Under the pieces are notes generated by a model, which was given only the letters and a program-made list of their open reading frames with translations, was not told the origin of the DNA and searched no databases. Positions 12,065 through 23,756 of a stretch of 64,000 nt of DNA are shown in pieces (position 1 is the stretch's first letter; each line of letters opens with the position of its first letter). Origin of the DNA: Calycina herbarum (lineage: Eukaryota > Ascomycota > Leotiomycetes > Helotiales > Pezizellaceae); assembly GCA_001414485.1 (NCBI GenBank), contig LLEY01000085.1:1-64000 (forward strand), given 5' to 3'. The position numbers and the translations under genes are program-made.

Positions 12065-15000
12065 CTTTAAGCACCTACTTAGAAGTAAGATCGCTACTAT
12101 ATCAGCAACCTCTTCTACTCTAAGAACCACCCTATCAAAGCCAGCTATAGACCCCCCAGTTACACTAGTTACTACTCTTTAAGAGGAAGTAAAACTTCCT
12201 CTTCCAAAGCTGTTTAATAGCTTACCCGAGAAACTAGCCGAATTCTTAATAAAAGCTTCCCTCTACTTAAACTTTTATTATACTTAGTTTAGAAATAAAA
12301 CTAACTAGATTATATAGTTATCTACCTATCTAGAAGGGGCAGCTTATAACTGGTTAGAACTACACTTAGAGGATTACTAAGTAAATAAAACAGCTAAAGG
12401 AAAAGTCTCTCTTTAAATATCTAAGAAGATAAGGGATTTATTTAGAAATGTTCAAGGGTTTAGAGATAGAATCAACTAAGCTTTTAAAAATATTAATATA
12501 AAAAAGAAGGTAGTTAGAGCTTTATATATACTTAGATAAAAGGGGTCAGCTACTAAATATACCTTATAATTTTAATAGTACTCTATAAGAATAGAATAGA
12601 ACAACGAAGTATTATATAAACAATTCTATCATAGACTTAAGGATAATATAAAAGATAAACTTATATAAGAGGATTTTCTAGACACGTTAAATAAATTAAT
12701 AAATAATATAATTAGGATTAATAACTATATCTATAAAAGGAATCTAGAAAAGAAAGGAAGTTATAATTACTAATATAGAAAGGGTAGATAAAAAGATTAT
12801 AGAGACACTATAGAAATCAATACTACTTAGAAATTATAGGTTCTAGGAAAGGAATCTAAGAAAGAAAACTCCTAGAAGAGAGGATTATCCTAGAAAGAGC
12901 GAAATTATTAACGCGAGTAGAACTTATATTATAACTATAGTCTTTTCAGCTATAGAGCAAATAAGTATAGTAAGAAGAAAGACTCTAAAAGGAAACAAGC
13001 TAATACTACTATTTAAAAAGAAGTAGCTTTACTAGAAAAAATCGAACTTATAGACGAAGAACTCGAAGCTAGAGGTTATAACACGTAAATTGAAACAGAC
13101 GCTATAGATATAACAGCAGACGCTATATACTTATAACTAAGCGAAGGAATCGAGTTATAAGTTAGTAAGGTATAGGATACTAATAATAATAGAGATCTAT
13201 TACTTAAAGAATATTATAACATATAGTTAGAAATAGATTATGAATTACCTCTTTAGGTAGAATATAAATCACTACTATTAATAAGTTTATTAAAGTTATT
13301 AGAATCGATATCCGACTTATTAGAGGTAGATCTAGGAATATATAAGCCTAAATAAGGTAAAACATAGGCATTTATTAGAACCTTTAAAAGAGAGAATAGA
13401 TAGGTATATATAGAAAACTAGAAACCTGATTTCTAAAGCCTATATTCTACTTAAGGAATTAACCCTACTATTTTAACTACTTATAAAATAGTTTAGAATA
13501 AATAAGATAGAATAACTTTAGTAAGCCTTGTTACTAGAAGGGAAACCATCGAATTTAAAGAACCTAGACTAAAATAAACAGTATCTAGTAAGCTATCTAG
13601 TATACCTAAGATAGGAGATATTTAGATAGTCGTAGATATATAAAAAGAAAACAGCTTATAGTAATAGTAGGGTTCTAACGACTTTATAAGACGCTCTAAA
13701 CCTAGTTTTTTAAGTATACTACCTAATAGCAAGGAAGCTATACTAGAAATAGGAAGCTAGTATACTATAGTCGCTTTAATTAGAAAAGTTAGAGTAATAT
13801 TTTAAGAATTAAGAAGTAGGAAATTATTTAGTATAATCTTCTAAGAGATAAACAAATATAATATAGATTAAGAAACAGAGTTAGTATAGAGAGAACTCTA
13901 CTAACTAATAATTAGAGAATTAAACGCTACTTTTAGAGAAAATTAACTTATAGTAATAGCAAAGATAAGAGGAAAGAAACTCCGAGTCTTAATTAATTTA
14001 GGAGTAACGAGCAATTTCCTTTCTCTAATAGCTTAGAAGAAGCTAAACGTCCTAATTAAAGATATAAAGCTATACTGCTTAGGAGTAGTTAATAGAATAG
14101 ACGTTATATATTAGAATAGAATTATCGACTAGTAAACTATTCTAATAAATATTATTATTAAAGAACACTACTTAGACATATAATTTAATATTATTAAAAT
14201 AGGAAGTAAGGAAGCGATACTTAGTATACTATAGATTAAGGAACATAATCTAGATATTAATTAGAAGGCTTAAATAATAACCTTTAGTCGATATAATTAT
14301 ATAGGCTTATAATTATAACTTTAAGGCTAGAACAAGGTTAGCGCCACCTCTTCTAAGACGCTAGGATACCTAGCCCAGGGTCCTCCATAGGTTAGTAGAA
14401 CAGCTGATAACGAAATACCTATGTAGTATAGAGAATTTAGAGCTTTGTTCGAAAACTTAGAAGACTTGTAAGCTTTACTAGAACATTACTTATAGGATTA
14501 TAAGATTAAATTAAAAGAGGATTATTACCTCTTAAAGTAGAAGCTTTAGTTATATAACTAGAAAAGCCTATAAAGGATAGAAAGTTATATAAAGGAAGGT
14601 ATTAAAAAGGGATATATTAGAAAATTTAAGTTATTAATTACCTTAAATATACTTATTATTAAGAAGAAAGACGATCTAGATAGAAGAGTATATATTAATT
14701 ACTAAGAAGTAAATCACGCTATAGTTAAGAACGCTTATCTACTACTACCTAGCTAGTACTTATAAGATAAGTTAAGTAAGGTAGTACGATTTACGAAACT
14801 AGATTAACAAAACGCTTATAGACTTATATAAATAAAAGTTAGAGACGAATAAAAGATAACATTTACCTTACTATCGAGCCTTTACGAATATATAGTTATA
14901 CTATTTAGACTTTATAACATACTAGCTATATACTAGAGATAAAATAATAACATTTTAAGAGATCTTCTAAGAGTAATAGTAATCTATTACCTAGATAATA

Positions 15001-17235
15001 TATTAATCTTCTTAGAAAAAGAAGAAGAATATAAGGAATATGTTAAAGAAGTTTTATAACGACTTATAAGAGTAAACTCTTAGTTGAAACTCTTAAAATA
15101 CAAGTTTAAAGTAACTTAAACCCTTTTCTTAAGATAGGTATTTAACTTAGAGAAAATAGAAATAGATCTAGTAAAGATTTAAAACGTCTTAAACTAGAAA
15201 TTACTAGAGAATATAAAAGATATATAGTCCTTTCTTAGATTTATAAACTTTTACTATCTGTTTATTTAAGACTATATAAAGATTACTAAACTAATATTAA
15301 GACTAGTTAAAAAAGCTATTAAATTTATATAGAATAAATAGATAAAAGATACTTTTTAGAAAATTAAAGTAAAGTTTATAGAAAAACCTATTCTATATAA
15401 TTTTAATATAAATAAACCTAGTATAATCGAAATAGATACCTTAGACATAGTAGTAGGTATAGTTCATCTATAGCTAAATAATAAAGGAAAACTTATACCT
15501 ATTACGTATTATTCTAAGATATTTAACCTAGTATAATAAAACTATAGTATCTTCGACAAGGAATTACTTACTATAGTATTAGCTTTAGAACACTAGAGAA
15601 TCTATTTATAATTAGTAAAATACTTAGTTATAGTTTTATCTAACTATAAGAATCTTAGGACATTTACAACGACTAAGGAACTTATAATAAGACGATTAGC
15701 TAGATAGTCAGAGATATTAGAAGGATTTAACATTATTATTTAACATATAAAAGGAACGTTAAATACTTAAGCTAATACTCTTAGTCAGAAACCTAGATAT
15801 AAGAGAGATAAAGAGTATAAAAAGATTATAATCTTAAAAACTCTTAAGAATAGAGACTTAGTACCTACTATATATAAAATAGTAGTAATAAATAATATCT
15901 AGATAGATAAAATTTAGAATATATATAAAGGTTATAATTAGTATATAAAAGGGAAACTATAGGTTCCTAGCTCGTATATAAAGGAGTTTATATAGGAATA
16001 CTATACTACGCCCGCTTATAGTTACTAAGGAATTCGTAGAACCCTCTAGAGAATAAGACAACACTACTATATTAATCAGTTATCTATAATAGTTAAGGAA
16101 GTAATAAAGGAATATAATACCTATACTAGGAATAAGGCTTCCTACTATACTTCTTATAGACAGATAAACACTACTCTAATACTATAGGTACCTTAGAAAT
16201 TAATATCTATAGATTTTATTATTAAATTACTAAAATCTAAAGATCTAATACTAGGAGTTAAATATAATACGATCCTAGTTATTATAAAACGACTTACAAA
16301 ATATATAATCCTAATAGTATATATAGAGTTAAGTATAGCTAAGGAATTAGTATTTATATTCCTTAGAGAAGTAGTCTTAAGATATAAACTATCTAAAGAA
16401 ATACTCTTAGATAGAGATAAGCTCTTCACCTTAAAATTTTAAATCGCTCTTATAGAATAATTAGATATAAAAAGAAAGCTTTCTATAGCTTTCTACTCTT
16501 AAACAAATAAAGGAAATAAATAGATAAATTAAGTAGTTAAAATATACCTTCGTTATTATATAAACTACTAGTAAGATAACTAGGTAGAACTGTTACTCTT
16601 AGTACAGTTTACCTACAACAGTTTAGTAACAGAAACAACACTTATTACACTATTCTATGCTAATTTTAGGTATAAATTATTAACGTATCAAGAACCGCTA
16701 TCTACGACTATTAACAACTAGCTTACTCGTATTCACGTCTCAAAGATTAAAAAGCTATATAAGGAACTTATAAAGGATTTATAATTCATAGCTAAAAGAA
16801 ATATATACTACTATAATAAACAACGTAGTTAAGAGCTAACGCTAAAAGAGGGGGATAAAGTCTACTTAATATAAAAGAATATTAATATAAAAAGACTAAG
16901 TAATAAACTAGATTATAAAAAACTTAGACTATTTAAAATCAAATATATTAAAAGACCTTTAAATTATAAATTAGTACTACTAAGGATAATAAACATCTAC
17001 CTAGTATTCTATATATCCCTACTCGAACTAGCACTACCGAGAGTACTACTAGCTCTACTTATAGAAATTTAACTAGTAAATCTAAATACCGAGTATAAAG
17101 TTAAGAGGATTCTTAACTATAGACTTATTAAAGAGTAGGTTAGATATTTAATAAAATAGTTAGATTACCTATATTTAAAAAACACTTAGGAACCTAGGAA
17201 AAACATCAGCTAGTACTTAGAGGAACTTTAGGAGT
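12065..17235 (+). pseudogene. Gypsy C gag-pol remnant
   Basis: Relic polyprotein readable through many TAG/TAA codons: gag with a helical core (AAYNWLELHLEDY near 12340), protease, RT whose second catalytic Asp is changed (YLDN), RNase H, integrase, and a C-terminal chromodomain that reads VKRILNYRLIKE...VRYLIK..DYLYLKNT, matching V-E-K-I-L-D-Y-R type chromodomains. All losses fit C-to-T or G-to-A change. Confidence 0.8.
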
Positions 17236-17259
17236 TCCACTGTCGAAACCTAAGTCTAC

Positions 17260-17860
17260 CTATATCGCGTAGTTAGTAGGAAAGGACTTAAGAAAGACTA
17301 GGTCGAGGCCTAGAGCGAAGGCAGGGTCGGAAACGTCGGGCGTAGAGAGGGCGGCTAGCCTAGCAGCCTCTTCTTCTATCCGCTTCTTTTCTTCCTCCTT
17401 CTCTTTCTTCTTTCTTTCTAAATCTTTAACAGTATCTAACTCGTTAAGCGAGTTAAGACCAGTAGCTATCATCCTTTAACGCTTCTTATAGAGTTAGCGT
17501 TTTTGCTTTTTCAGTCAACGAATACGAGCTATAGCCTTAGCTATGATCGTATAACTCTTCTCCTCTTCATTATCTAGCTACTCGATCTAGGAGTCGACGC
17601 TCTCCTACTCGTTTACTATAGGCATTCGATTAATAATACGAACATCGTAAGACTTGTTTATAGTAGTACAGCGACTATACTATAATAGCTTTTAGTCTCT
17701 AGGACTAAAACACTCGTATTCCTTATTAGCGTTTTTATAATAGGTATATAGAGCTATTTTCTTACTAGATAAATTAATTACTCTACTAAGAGCTTCGTAG
17801 TCAGTTCGTTATAGAGAATAGAGGGCATTTATATTAGAAAAGAAAGAAGGCCGCTAGCCT
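17260..17860 (-). pseudogene. Antisense Cys-rich/coiled-coil ORF in Gypsy C
   Basis: Minus strand, opposite to gag-pol, between pol and the 3' LTR. It has a Cys-cluster relic at about 17680-17770 (YKNANKEYECFSP...YSRCTTINKS, with some Cys now Tyr), then MPIVNE, a Lys-rich stretch, and an intact 70-codon tail at 17260-17472. That tail holds a Lys/Glu coiled coil (ERKKKEKEEEKKRIEEEA) and ends DPAFALGLDLVFLKSFP plus six residues and TAG. Stops upstream of 17472 are TAG at probable former TGG/CAG sites. It is the best preserved of three copies (D 6060-6638, E 35999-36562). The region is visibly less AT-rich than pol. Confidence 0.65.
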
Positions 17861-17922
17861 TCTAACGATATTTCTTAGGTCGTACTTAAGTATAAGGACA
17901 CGCTAAGCTAAGAAGGGGATAG

Positions 17923-18356
17923 TATTATAAATCACGTATATATGTGATAAGTAAAGACTAGGCAGCGTCCTAATAGGTTAAGCACTATCGGAATACTCTT
18001 ATAGTAGATAGGGATCGGTTAGGTTAGCTAAGCGATCTAGGGATTTCCTTTAGTTATAATCACGTAATAAGAGTTCGCTAGACGAGGCAACAGGTCTAGT
18101 AGTCTAGCAGCGACGGAGCGACCAAGCTAGCGAGCTAGTACGAGGAAGGAAGCATCTATATAAGACTAGCACGTCTACTATTAGATAGGAGCTTCGTACT
18201 TAACTTTAGTTATCAATCTTATTATCTTATTTAACATCTTTGATATAAGTAACGAGTTCACTTCTAAGTAAACAACCCAGCGTATTCATACTTCTTACTA
18301 TATACCAACCTTCGAGACTTAGTCATCTTTGTTTAGTTCGTTTGAGTTTCGTTACA
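17923..18356 (+). repeat. 3' LTR of Gypsy C
   Basis: 434 bp, RIP-altered start TATTATAAAT and intact end TTTCGTTACA, followed by the GTCTA duplication. Confidence 0.9.
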
Positions 18357-18361
18357 GTCTA

Positions 18362-21300
18362 GTAGTTTAAGCTGGAAAGAGTGTTCTTCGTAGACTATAA
18401 TCTAGAACGGATCCTCGTTTTGTCTATCTAGCTTATAGCTCGGCTAGTCTATCTTCTAATTATAAGTCGATATCTAAATAAAGTCGTCTACGTTAAAGTC
18501 TACTGCTCTTCGAATCCGGTTCGCAGACCTTATATAGCAGTCTTATACTTTACTAACTAATTCCTTTGCCACGGTCTAAGTATTATATATTCTCTATACG
18601 AGTGCCTCTATATTAGTCTGGTTAAGCTGTTCGTAGACTATTATAGATTTATCTAGACGGTTCTAATCGAAGGACGTAGTAGCTACGTATCTGTTAATTA
18701 CTTTAAAGAGCGAGAGTCTACCTAGACTCTTATATAGAAGCGTAAGCTAAGCATAGTCTAGAATAGGGACAAGTTCGCTCTAGTTATCCTAATAGTAACT
18801 AATAAAAGGCTATAGACGTTGATTAATCTATTAGTTTATAATTTTAGTTTATCTATTAGTTTATAAGTAGAAAGTAGTAGATAGCTTAAGCTTTATACTA
18901 AGGATTCTATAGAATTTAGACTAGAAAGAAGAAATAAACTATAGTCTATAGTCTAAAATAATACTTTATAGATAGCCGTAGGTTTAATAGATCTATATAA
19001 CGTATATTCGAGCTATATCTTAGGCTATAACTGTCTTTAGATAGAGGATCGAGACCGATTACTTAGTTAGGCGATCTATAACTACTTATAAGGTATCGTA
19101 ACCTTGTTTATTAGCAGGGAAAGACTTATAGTCTATAGTAATATACTGCTAGGGACGTTCTAGAACTAGTAACAAGTGTAAAAACCTAGGTTTACAGTTG
19201 TAAGAAACCGTAGCACGTCGACAGTCTCCGCAGTTACTAATATAGGTTTCTATAGACGTCTATAAACCTTTCTACTAGTATCTACGGGCGAGGATAGCTA
19301 CCGTCTTTATCTGTCTAAGGTGAGCCGTAGATACTTATACGTAAGCCTTATAGATTAGGTCCGTTCGTAAGATGCTTTAATTAAGAACTACGAGTCTCTT
19401 TTACTAAAGAAGTAAGCTGTTCTCTATTATCTAGTTTTAGTACTCGCGGGTAGCTTTCGTTCGGTCGTCTTCTAAGTCCGAAGAGTTATAGTTAGTAGTA
19501 AGTAACTAGTTGATAAGGTTAAGCAAGGGTTCTAAGGTAACTAGAGCTAACGTTATAGAAGGTTCTAATTAAGTAGTAATACGTGGATCTAACTAATTAG
19601 ACGTAAGTAAGGTTTATTATCTTATAGACGCTTTTAGGTTGTTCTATAGGTTAACGTCTTAGTCTCGGCGTGTTAGCGTGTCTGTTTTCTCGTTCTACTT
19701 ACTAGATTGAAATATAATTATAAAATAGAACTCTAATAGAAACTCTGCCTATCTCGCTTACCGTTAGTTTAAGGTTTTAGAGGTTATAAAGTACTATAAA
19801 GCCTTGTAATCAGTGAAGACCTTAATCTAGGAGCTAGTCTAAGTAAGATCTGCTTGCTATTATCTAAAAGAGTATATAATAGCTAATATCTTCTTATCGT
19901 AGATTTAGTAGTTTAGCTTAGTAGGGTTTATCGTCTTTAAGAAGTAGCTTACGAGTCTCTACGGTTCAGTTTTGGATATATATTATAATATTATAGCTAT
20001 AACTACTCCGTTAGAAGTATTAGTCTTAACTATAGTCTTTATATCGGCTATAAAGTGGTATAAGAGAGAGGCGGTAACTAAGGCTTCTTTTAACGTGTTA
20101 AAAGCCTTCTTATATTCTAAGTCGAACTTAAATAGCACTTCCTTATCTATAAGATAGTTCAGTAGACGAGTAATCTGTCTATAATCCTAAATAAAACGTC
20201 GGTAGAAGTTATAAAAACCTAGGAAGGACTAGATACCCTTAATAGTACTAGGATATTTCTAGGAAACGATTACTAAGATCTTCTCTAAGTTGACTTCGAT
20301 TCTATTTATAGAGATAATAAAACTAAGATACTTTATATAAGTAACGTAGAACTCTGTTATCTTAATATCTACTTATAGTCTAGCTTTATAAAGCCGTTCT
20401 AAGACCTTATAAACGTGTTTAACGTGTTTAAGCTTATTATTAGAGTATATAAGAATGTTGTTAAAGTAAGCTATATAAAAGTTATCGAGATATTCTATAA
20501 GAACGCTATTTATATACCTCTAGTATATAGTAGGACCGTTGGTTAAGCTGAAAGGTAATATCTTATATTTAAATATACTATAATAGGTCTAAAAGGTTAT
20601 AAGTTCTTCTAACTCTAGTTCTATATATATATAGTTAAAAGCTTAACGAATGTCGAGCTTTATAAGGATTTTAGTACTAGTGATTTATATAAGAGTTTCG
20701 TCGATTAGTAGAAGAGGGTACTAGTTCTTATAAGTAAGGTTATTAAGTTTCTAGTAGTCGATATAGAGCTATAAGCTTCTATTAGGCTTCTTTATAAACA
20801 GTACTAGAGAGGCGAAAGAGGTATAGCTAGGAATAATAAACTCTTTATCGAGGTTATCGAGGATATACTACTTTATAGCTAGAAGTTCCTTAGTCGTTAT
20901 CCTATATAATAGGCCATATAATAGAGTATTTAGACCTATAAGTTCGATCCAGTAGTTGACTTAGTTTTGTAATAGAGGAAGCTCGTCTAAAGCTCTCTTT
21001 AAAAAGACATCTTTAAAGTCTATATATTCCTAGTAAACGTTCTATTCTACTAGTTGTTTATCTAAAGCGTAATCTACTAAAGAGAGCTCTATATATAACC
21101 TGTCTATAAGAGCATAGTCGATCTCTTATAAGCTAGTAGAGAAGACTTCGTTATCGCGCTTTTAAAGGTTAAGTTTAAAAGTAGTAGCTCTAATATAATA
21201 GATATTAATAGCGAAGTCTTCTGTAGGTTTATAGATGTCTGTAAGCGAGCTTACAGCTGCTTTATAGTCTATAACTGAACGTTTTCCTAAGAAGGATCGA

Positions 21301-23519
21301 CAACGTTGTTAGCGGTTAGGAATAAGGACCTGTATTCTATTTTAGGCAGAGACGAGGTCTTACTAAAAGCTTTTATCTGGAATTTCCTCGAGAGTAACTA
21401 GTAGCGGGGTTTGGTGCTAGCTTCGAGGTAGTATTAAATAGATTAATATAGTTTCCTCTATAGTATTCTAGTAGAGGTCGCGGTTCTCTATATCCTCCTA
21501 AGCTTAGAGGTCTAGTAGAGAGATAGTTATCGATTCCCTAGTAATAGGTACTAAGTAATCGAATCGACGAATCAGAGGAAGGGATTCTAGCTACTTAATC
21601 TTATAGCTATAGACTACTAACTTTACGTTTACGTTCGTAAGCTATTAATAGCTAATAATAATATCGTATCTACTAATATTAGTAATTAGAAAGGGGGTAT
21701 TAGTAAACTATCGTTTATTAATACTTAGTATTAAGCGAATAACGTAAGTAATCGCTAGTTCTTTATATCTATTAAACCTTATAATTAATATTACGTATAA
21801 CAGCTTTTCTATAGCCTATCTATAATATTAACTTAACTGGTTAGCTAAAGCTATGTTAATAAATAGCTATCTATTCGCTTTAGTATTAATAAGTCTAGTA
21901 GTATTAAAAGTATATCTATTCTTAATTAAAGTATATATAGTTATAAAAGCCTTTCTGCCTATTATACGACTTAGATTAAGAGGTTAAGATCTAAGTTTGT
22001 TTTACTCTAAAGAGGAGACTTACTTTAGAGCTATTCTTTTCCTAAGTTCTTATAGACGAGTTCCTTGTTAGCCGATTCTTCTCTAGACGCTTGTAGTCCG
22101 TAGGAGTCTATAAGCGAGTTTTCAGCGTCTTCTAATAGCTTAATAGCTATAGAGGGTTTTCGAGGAAGAGGGTATTTACTAGTGTAGTACCTAGGTTTAT
22201 CGTAATTATAATAGATAACGTCTGCTATATCCTAGACAGGAGTCGTACTCTTACGAGTAGGCAAAGGAGTCTTATAGTCTGTAACTGGAGAGTAATAGAC
22301 CGGGCTTTAGGTTAGCGGATAACTAATAGCAGTACGTAGAGCCGGAAGTTAGTAAGTTAATCCGTAGTCGGCAGAGAAACCTCTTATAAGTAGGCGGCGG
22401 TTATAGCAAGCTATAAGGCGTTCCTTAATAGTTACCCCGTCTTAATAGACAGAGTAATAGCGGTTATATAACTAGTTAAAGGTTACTAGAGTGATTCAGA
22501 CTAGCGAGATACTTACTTAGAGAGCTGGTATAAGCTTCTAGTATAAATCTTTAGACTACTTACTTAACGGGATATAAGCCTTAGTTATAAGACTTAAGAA
22601 GGTTGCTTTAAACATAGTAAAAGTCTTGTTCTCTTATATCAAGAGTTTATAGAAGACCTTATAGGCCTCTACGGCTTTGTTACTGTCTACGAACAAGGTA
22701 TCTAGATATATAAGTATATCTATAACGTCTGTAAATAAGGTAGAGGAACCGAAATCTATCTATGGTTCTAGGTGCTCTTATGCTATACTAGAAGTAGCTA
22801 TAAAGACGAAGGTAAGTTTATCTTATTCGTCCTCGAAGAGGTTCTTTCTTATTTTACTAGCTAGGATAATCCGCCAGGCCTTATATAATAGAGAGATACT
22901 ATTCTTAAGTTTCTCGCTATCTTAGAACTTACGAGTAGAATTGTTAGAACTAAATCGAGAACGAGAGGAGTCGGTAGTAGCCTCTTAGAGGGCTTGCGTA
23001 TACTCGCGGCTCAGGAGAGGGTTATTAGAGTAGTTTATAGACAACGGGGTTTAGTAGAGTTACGTATGTAAAGAGAGGATTTTAGCTTATAAACGAACGT
23101 TTTTGTCCGTAGGAGGCTCGCTTATCGCAGTGGAGGCAGGCGAGGGAGAGGCGACTCTAGGAGTGTTATCCGGTTATTAAGGCTCGGTTCGAGACAAGCT
23201 AGTAGGTGTCTTCCCTTTTCTACTATAACTACTTTAAGTGTTAGCTATTATATTATTAGAAAGAAAGGAGGAGAAGGTAGGGAGAGGTTATAAAAAAGGT
23301 TATATAAGCTGTTATAGGCGTGTCTTTTAAGGAGATAAGTTATTATAGACGCAAAGATACTCGAGGGATCCGTTTATAAGAAGAGAGGCTGTTATAAGTA
23401 GAGAAGGAGGGTTGTAATTATACTGTTATAAGTGTAAGATCTTCTAGCTATTATAAGCGTAGAATCCGGTTAATATTATAATCCTTTATAAGGAGTAAAA
23501 AGAGTTAAGCTTTAAATAA
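18362..23519 (-). pseudogene. Gypsy B gag-pol remnant
   Basis: Minus strand. gag lies at about 22300-23300. A zinc-knuckle relic reads YYNYDKPRYYT at about 22185-22225 (former CYNCGKPGHYT pattern). The RT core reads IAYFNNILIYS at about 20445-20485 (former YLDDILIYS, both Asp changed to Asn). RNase H and integrase lie toward 18400. Small plus-strand ORFs in this span (for example 19972-20157 and 22677-22925) are antisense artefacts of RIP. Confidence 0.75.
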
Positions 23520-23751
23520 TATCATAATCTATATCTAAAGGCAAAGGTATAAGAGTATATATATATATATTTAAGAATTTAAAGCTATAGTTCTAAGAAT
23601 AAGAGAATATAGAATATATACTCTATAAAAAAGAGGTATTCCTACTAACTATAAAGAGCCTTTAATCTCGTTATAAATCCGTCCAAGCGTTGCGGCTCTG
23701 ACGGTCACGTGTAGGACCGAGAATCACGTGTTACGGACCAGCGCTGTAATA
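23520..23751 (-). repeat. 5' LTR of Gypsy B
   Basis: 232 bp partner of 10983-11214, followed by the TATTC duplication. It retains CACGTG-rich sequence near 23704-23733. Confidence 0.88.
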
Positions 23752-23756
23752 TATTC

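Larger units (their letters stand above)
11631..18356 (+). mobile_element. Gypsy element C (full length, innermost)
   Basis: 6726 bp with 434-bp LTRs at both ends and an exact GTCTA duplication (11626-11630 / 18357-18361). Plus-strand order: LTR, gag, protease (LINLGVTSNF near 13990, a mutated D-S-G-A site), RT (IYYLDNILIF, 14979-15012), RNase H (near 15430), integrase, chromodomain (about 17090-17230), then an antisense ORF, then the LTR. It shares the LTR family of D and E, but its gag start differs, so it is a distinct subfamily. RIP stops disable gag-pol. It is the youngest insertion of this nest because it lies inside B, which lies inside D. Confidence 0.92.
10983..23751 (-). mobile_element. 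Gypsy element B (chromovirus), interrupted by C
   Basis: Flanked by an exact TATTC duplication (10978-10982 / 23752-23756). It has equal-length 232-bp LTRs at 10983-11214 and 23520-23751, so the insertion is complete. Coding direction is minus: gag at the right, pol in the middle, and a chromodomain next to the left LTR. A purine tract (CTAAAAGAGGGGGTAA on the minus strand) lies directly inside the left LTR, as expected of a polypurine tract before the 3' LTR. Element C is inserted at GTCTA within the last part of pol. It is a different family from C/D/E, with different LTRs and chromodomain. Confidence 0.9.

Noticed and set aside
16193..16429. Minus-strand 78-codon ORF
   Set aside because: Antisense to the integrase relic of Gypsy C; low-complexity Ser/Leu/Ile translation of RIPed DNA.
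19972..20157. Plus-strand 61-codon ORF
   Set aside because: Lies antisense to the RT region of Gypsy B and has no domain; RIP removes stops on one strand while creating them on the other.
22677..22925. Plus-strand 82-codon ORF
   Set aside because: Antisense to the gag relic of Gypsy B; Ser/Ile/Leu-rich composition from AT-biased DNA.
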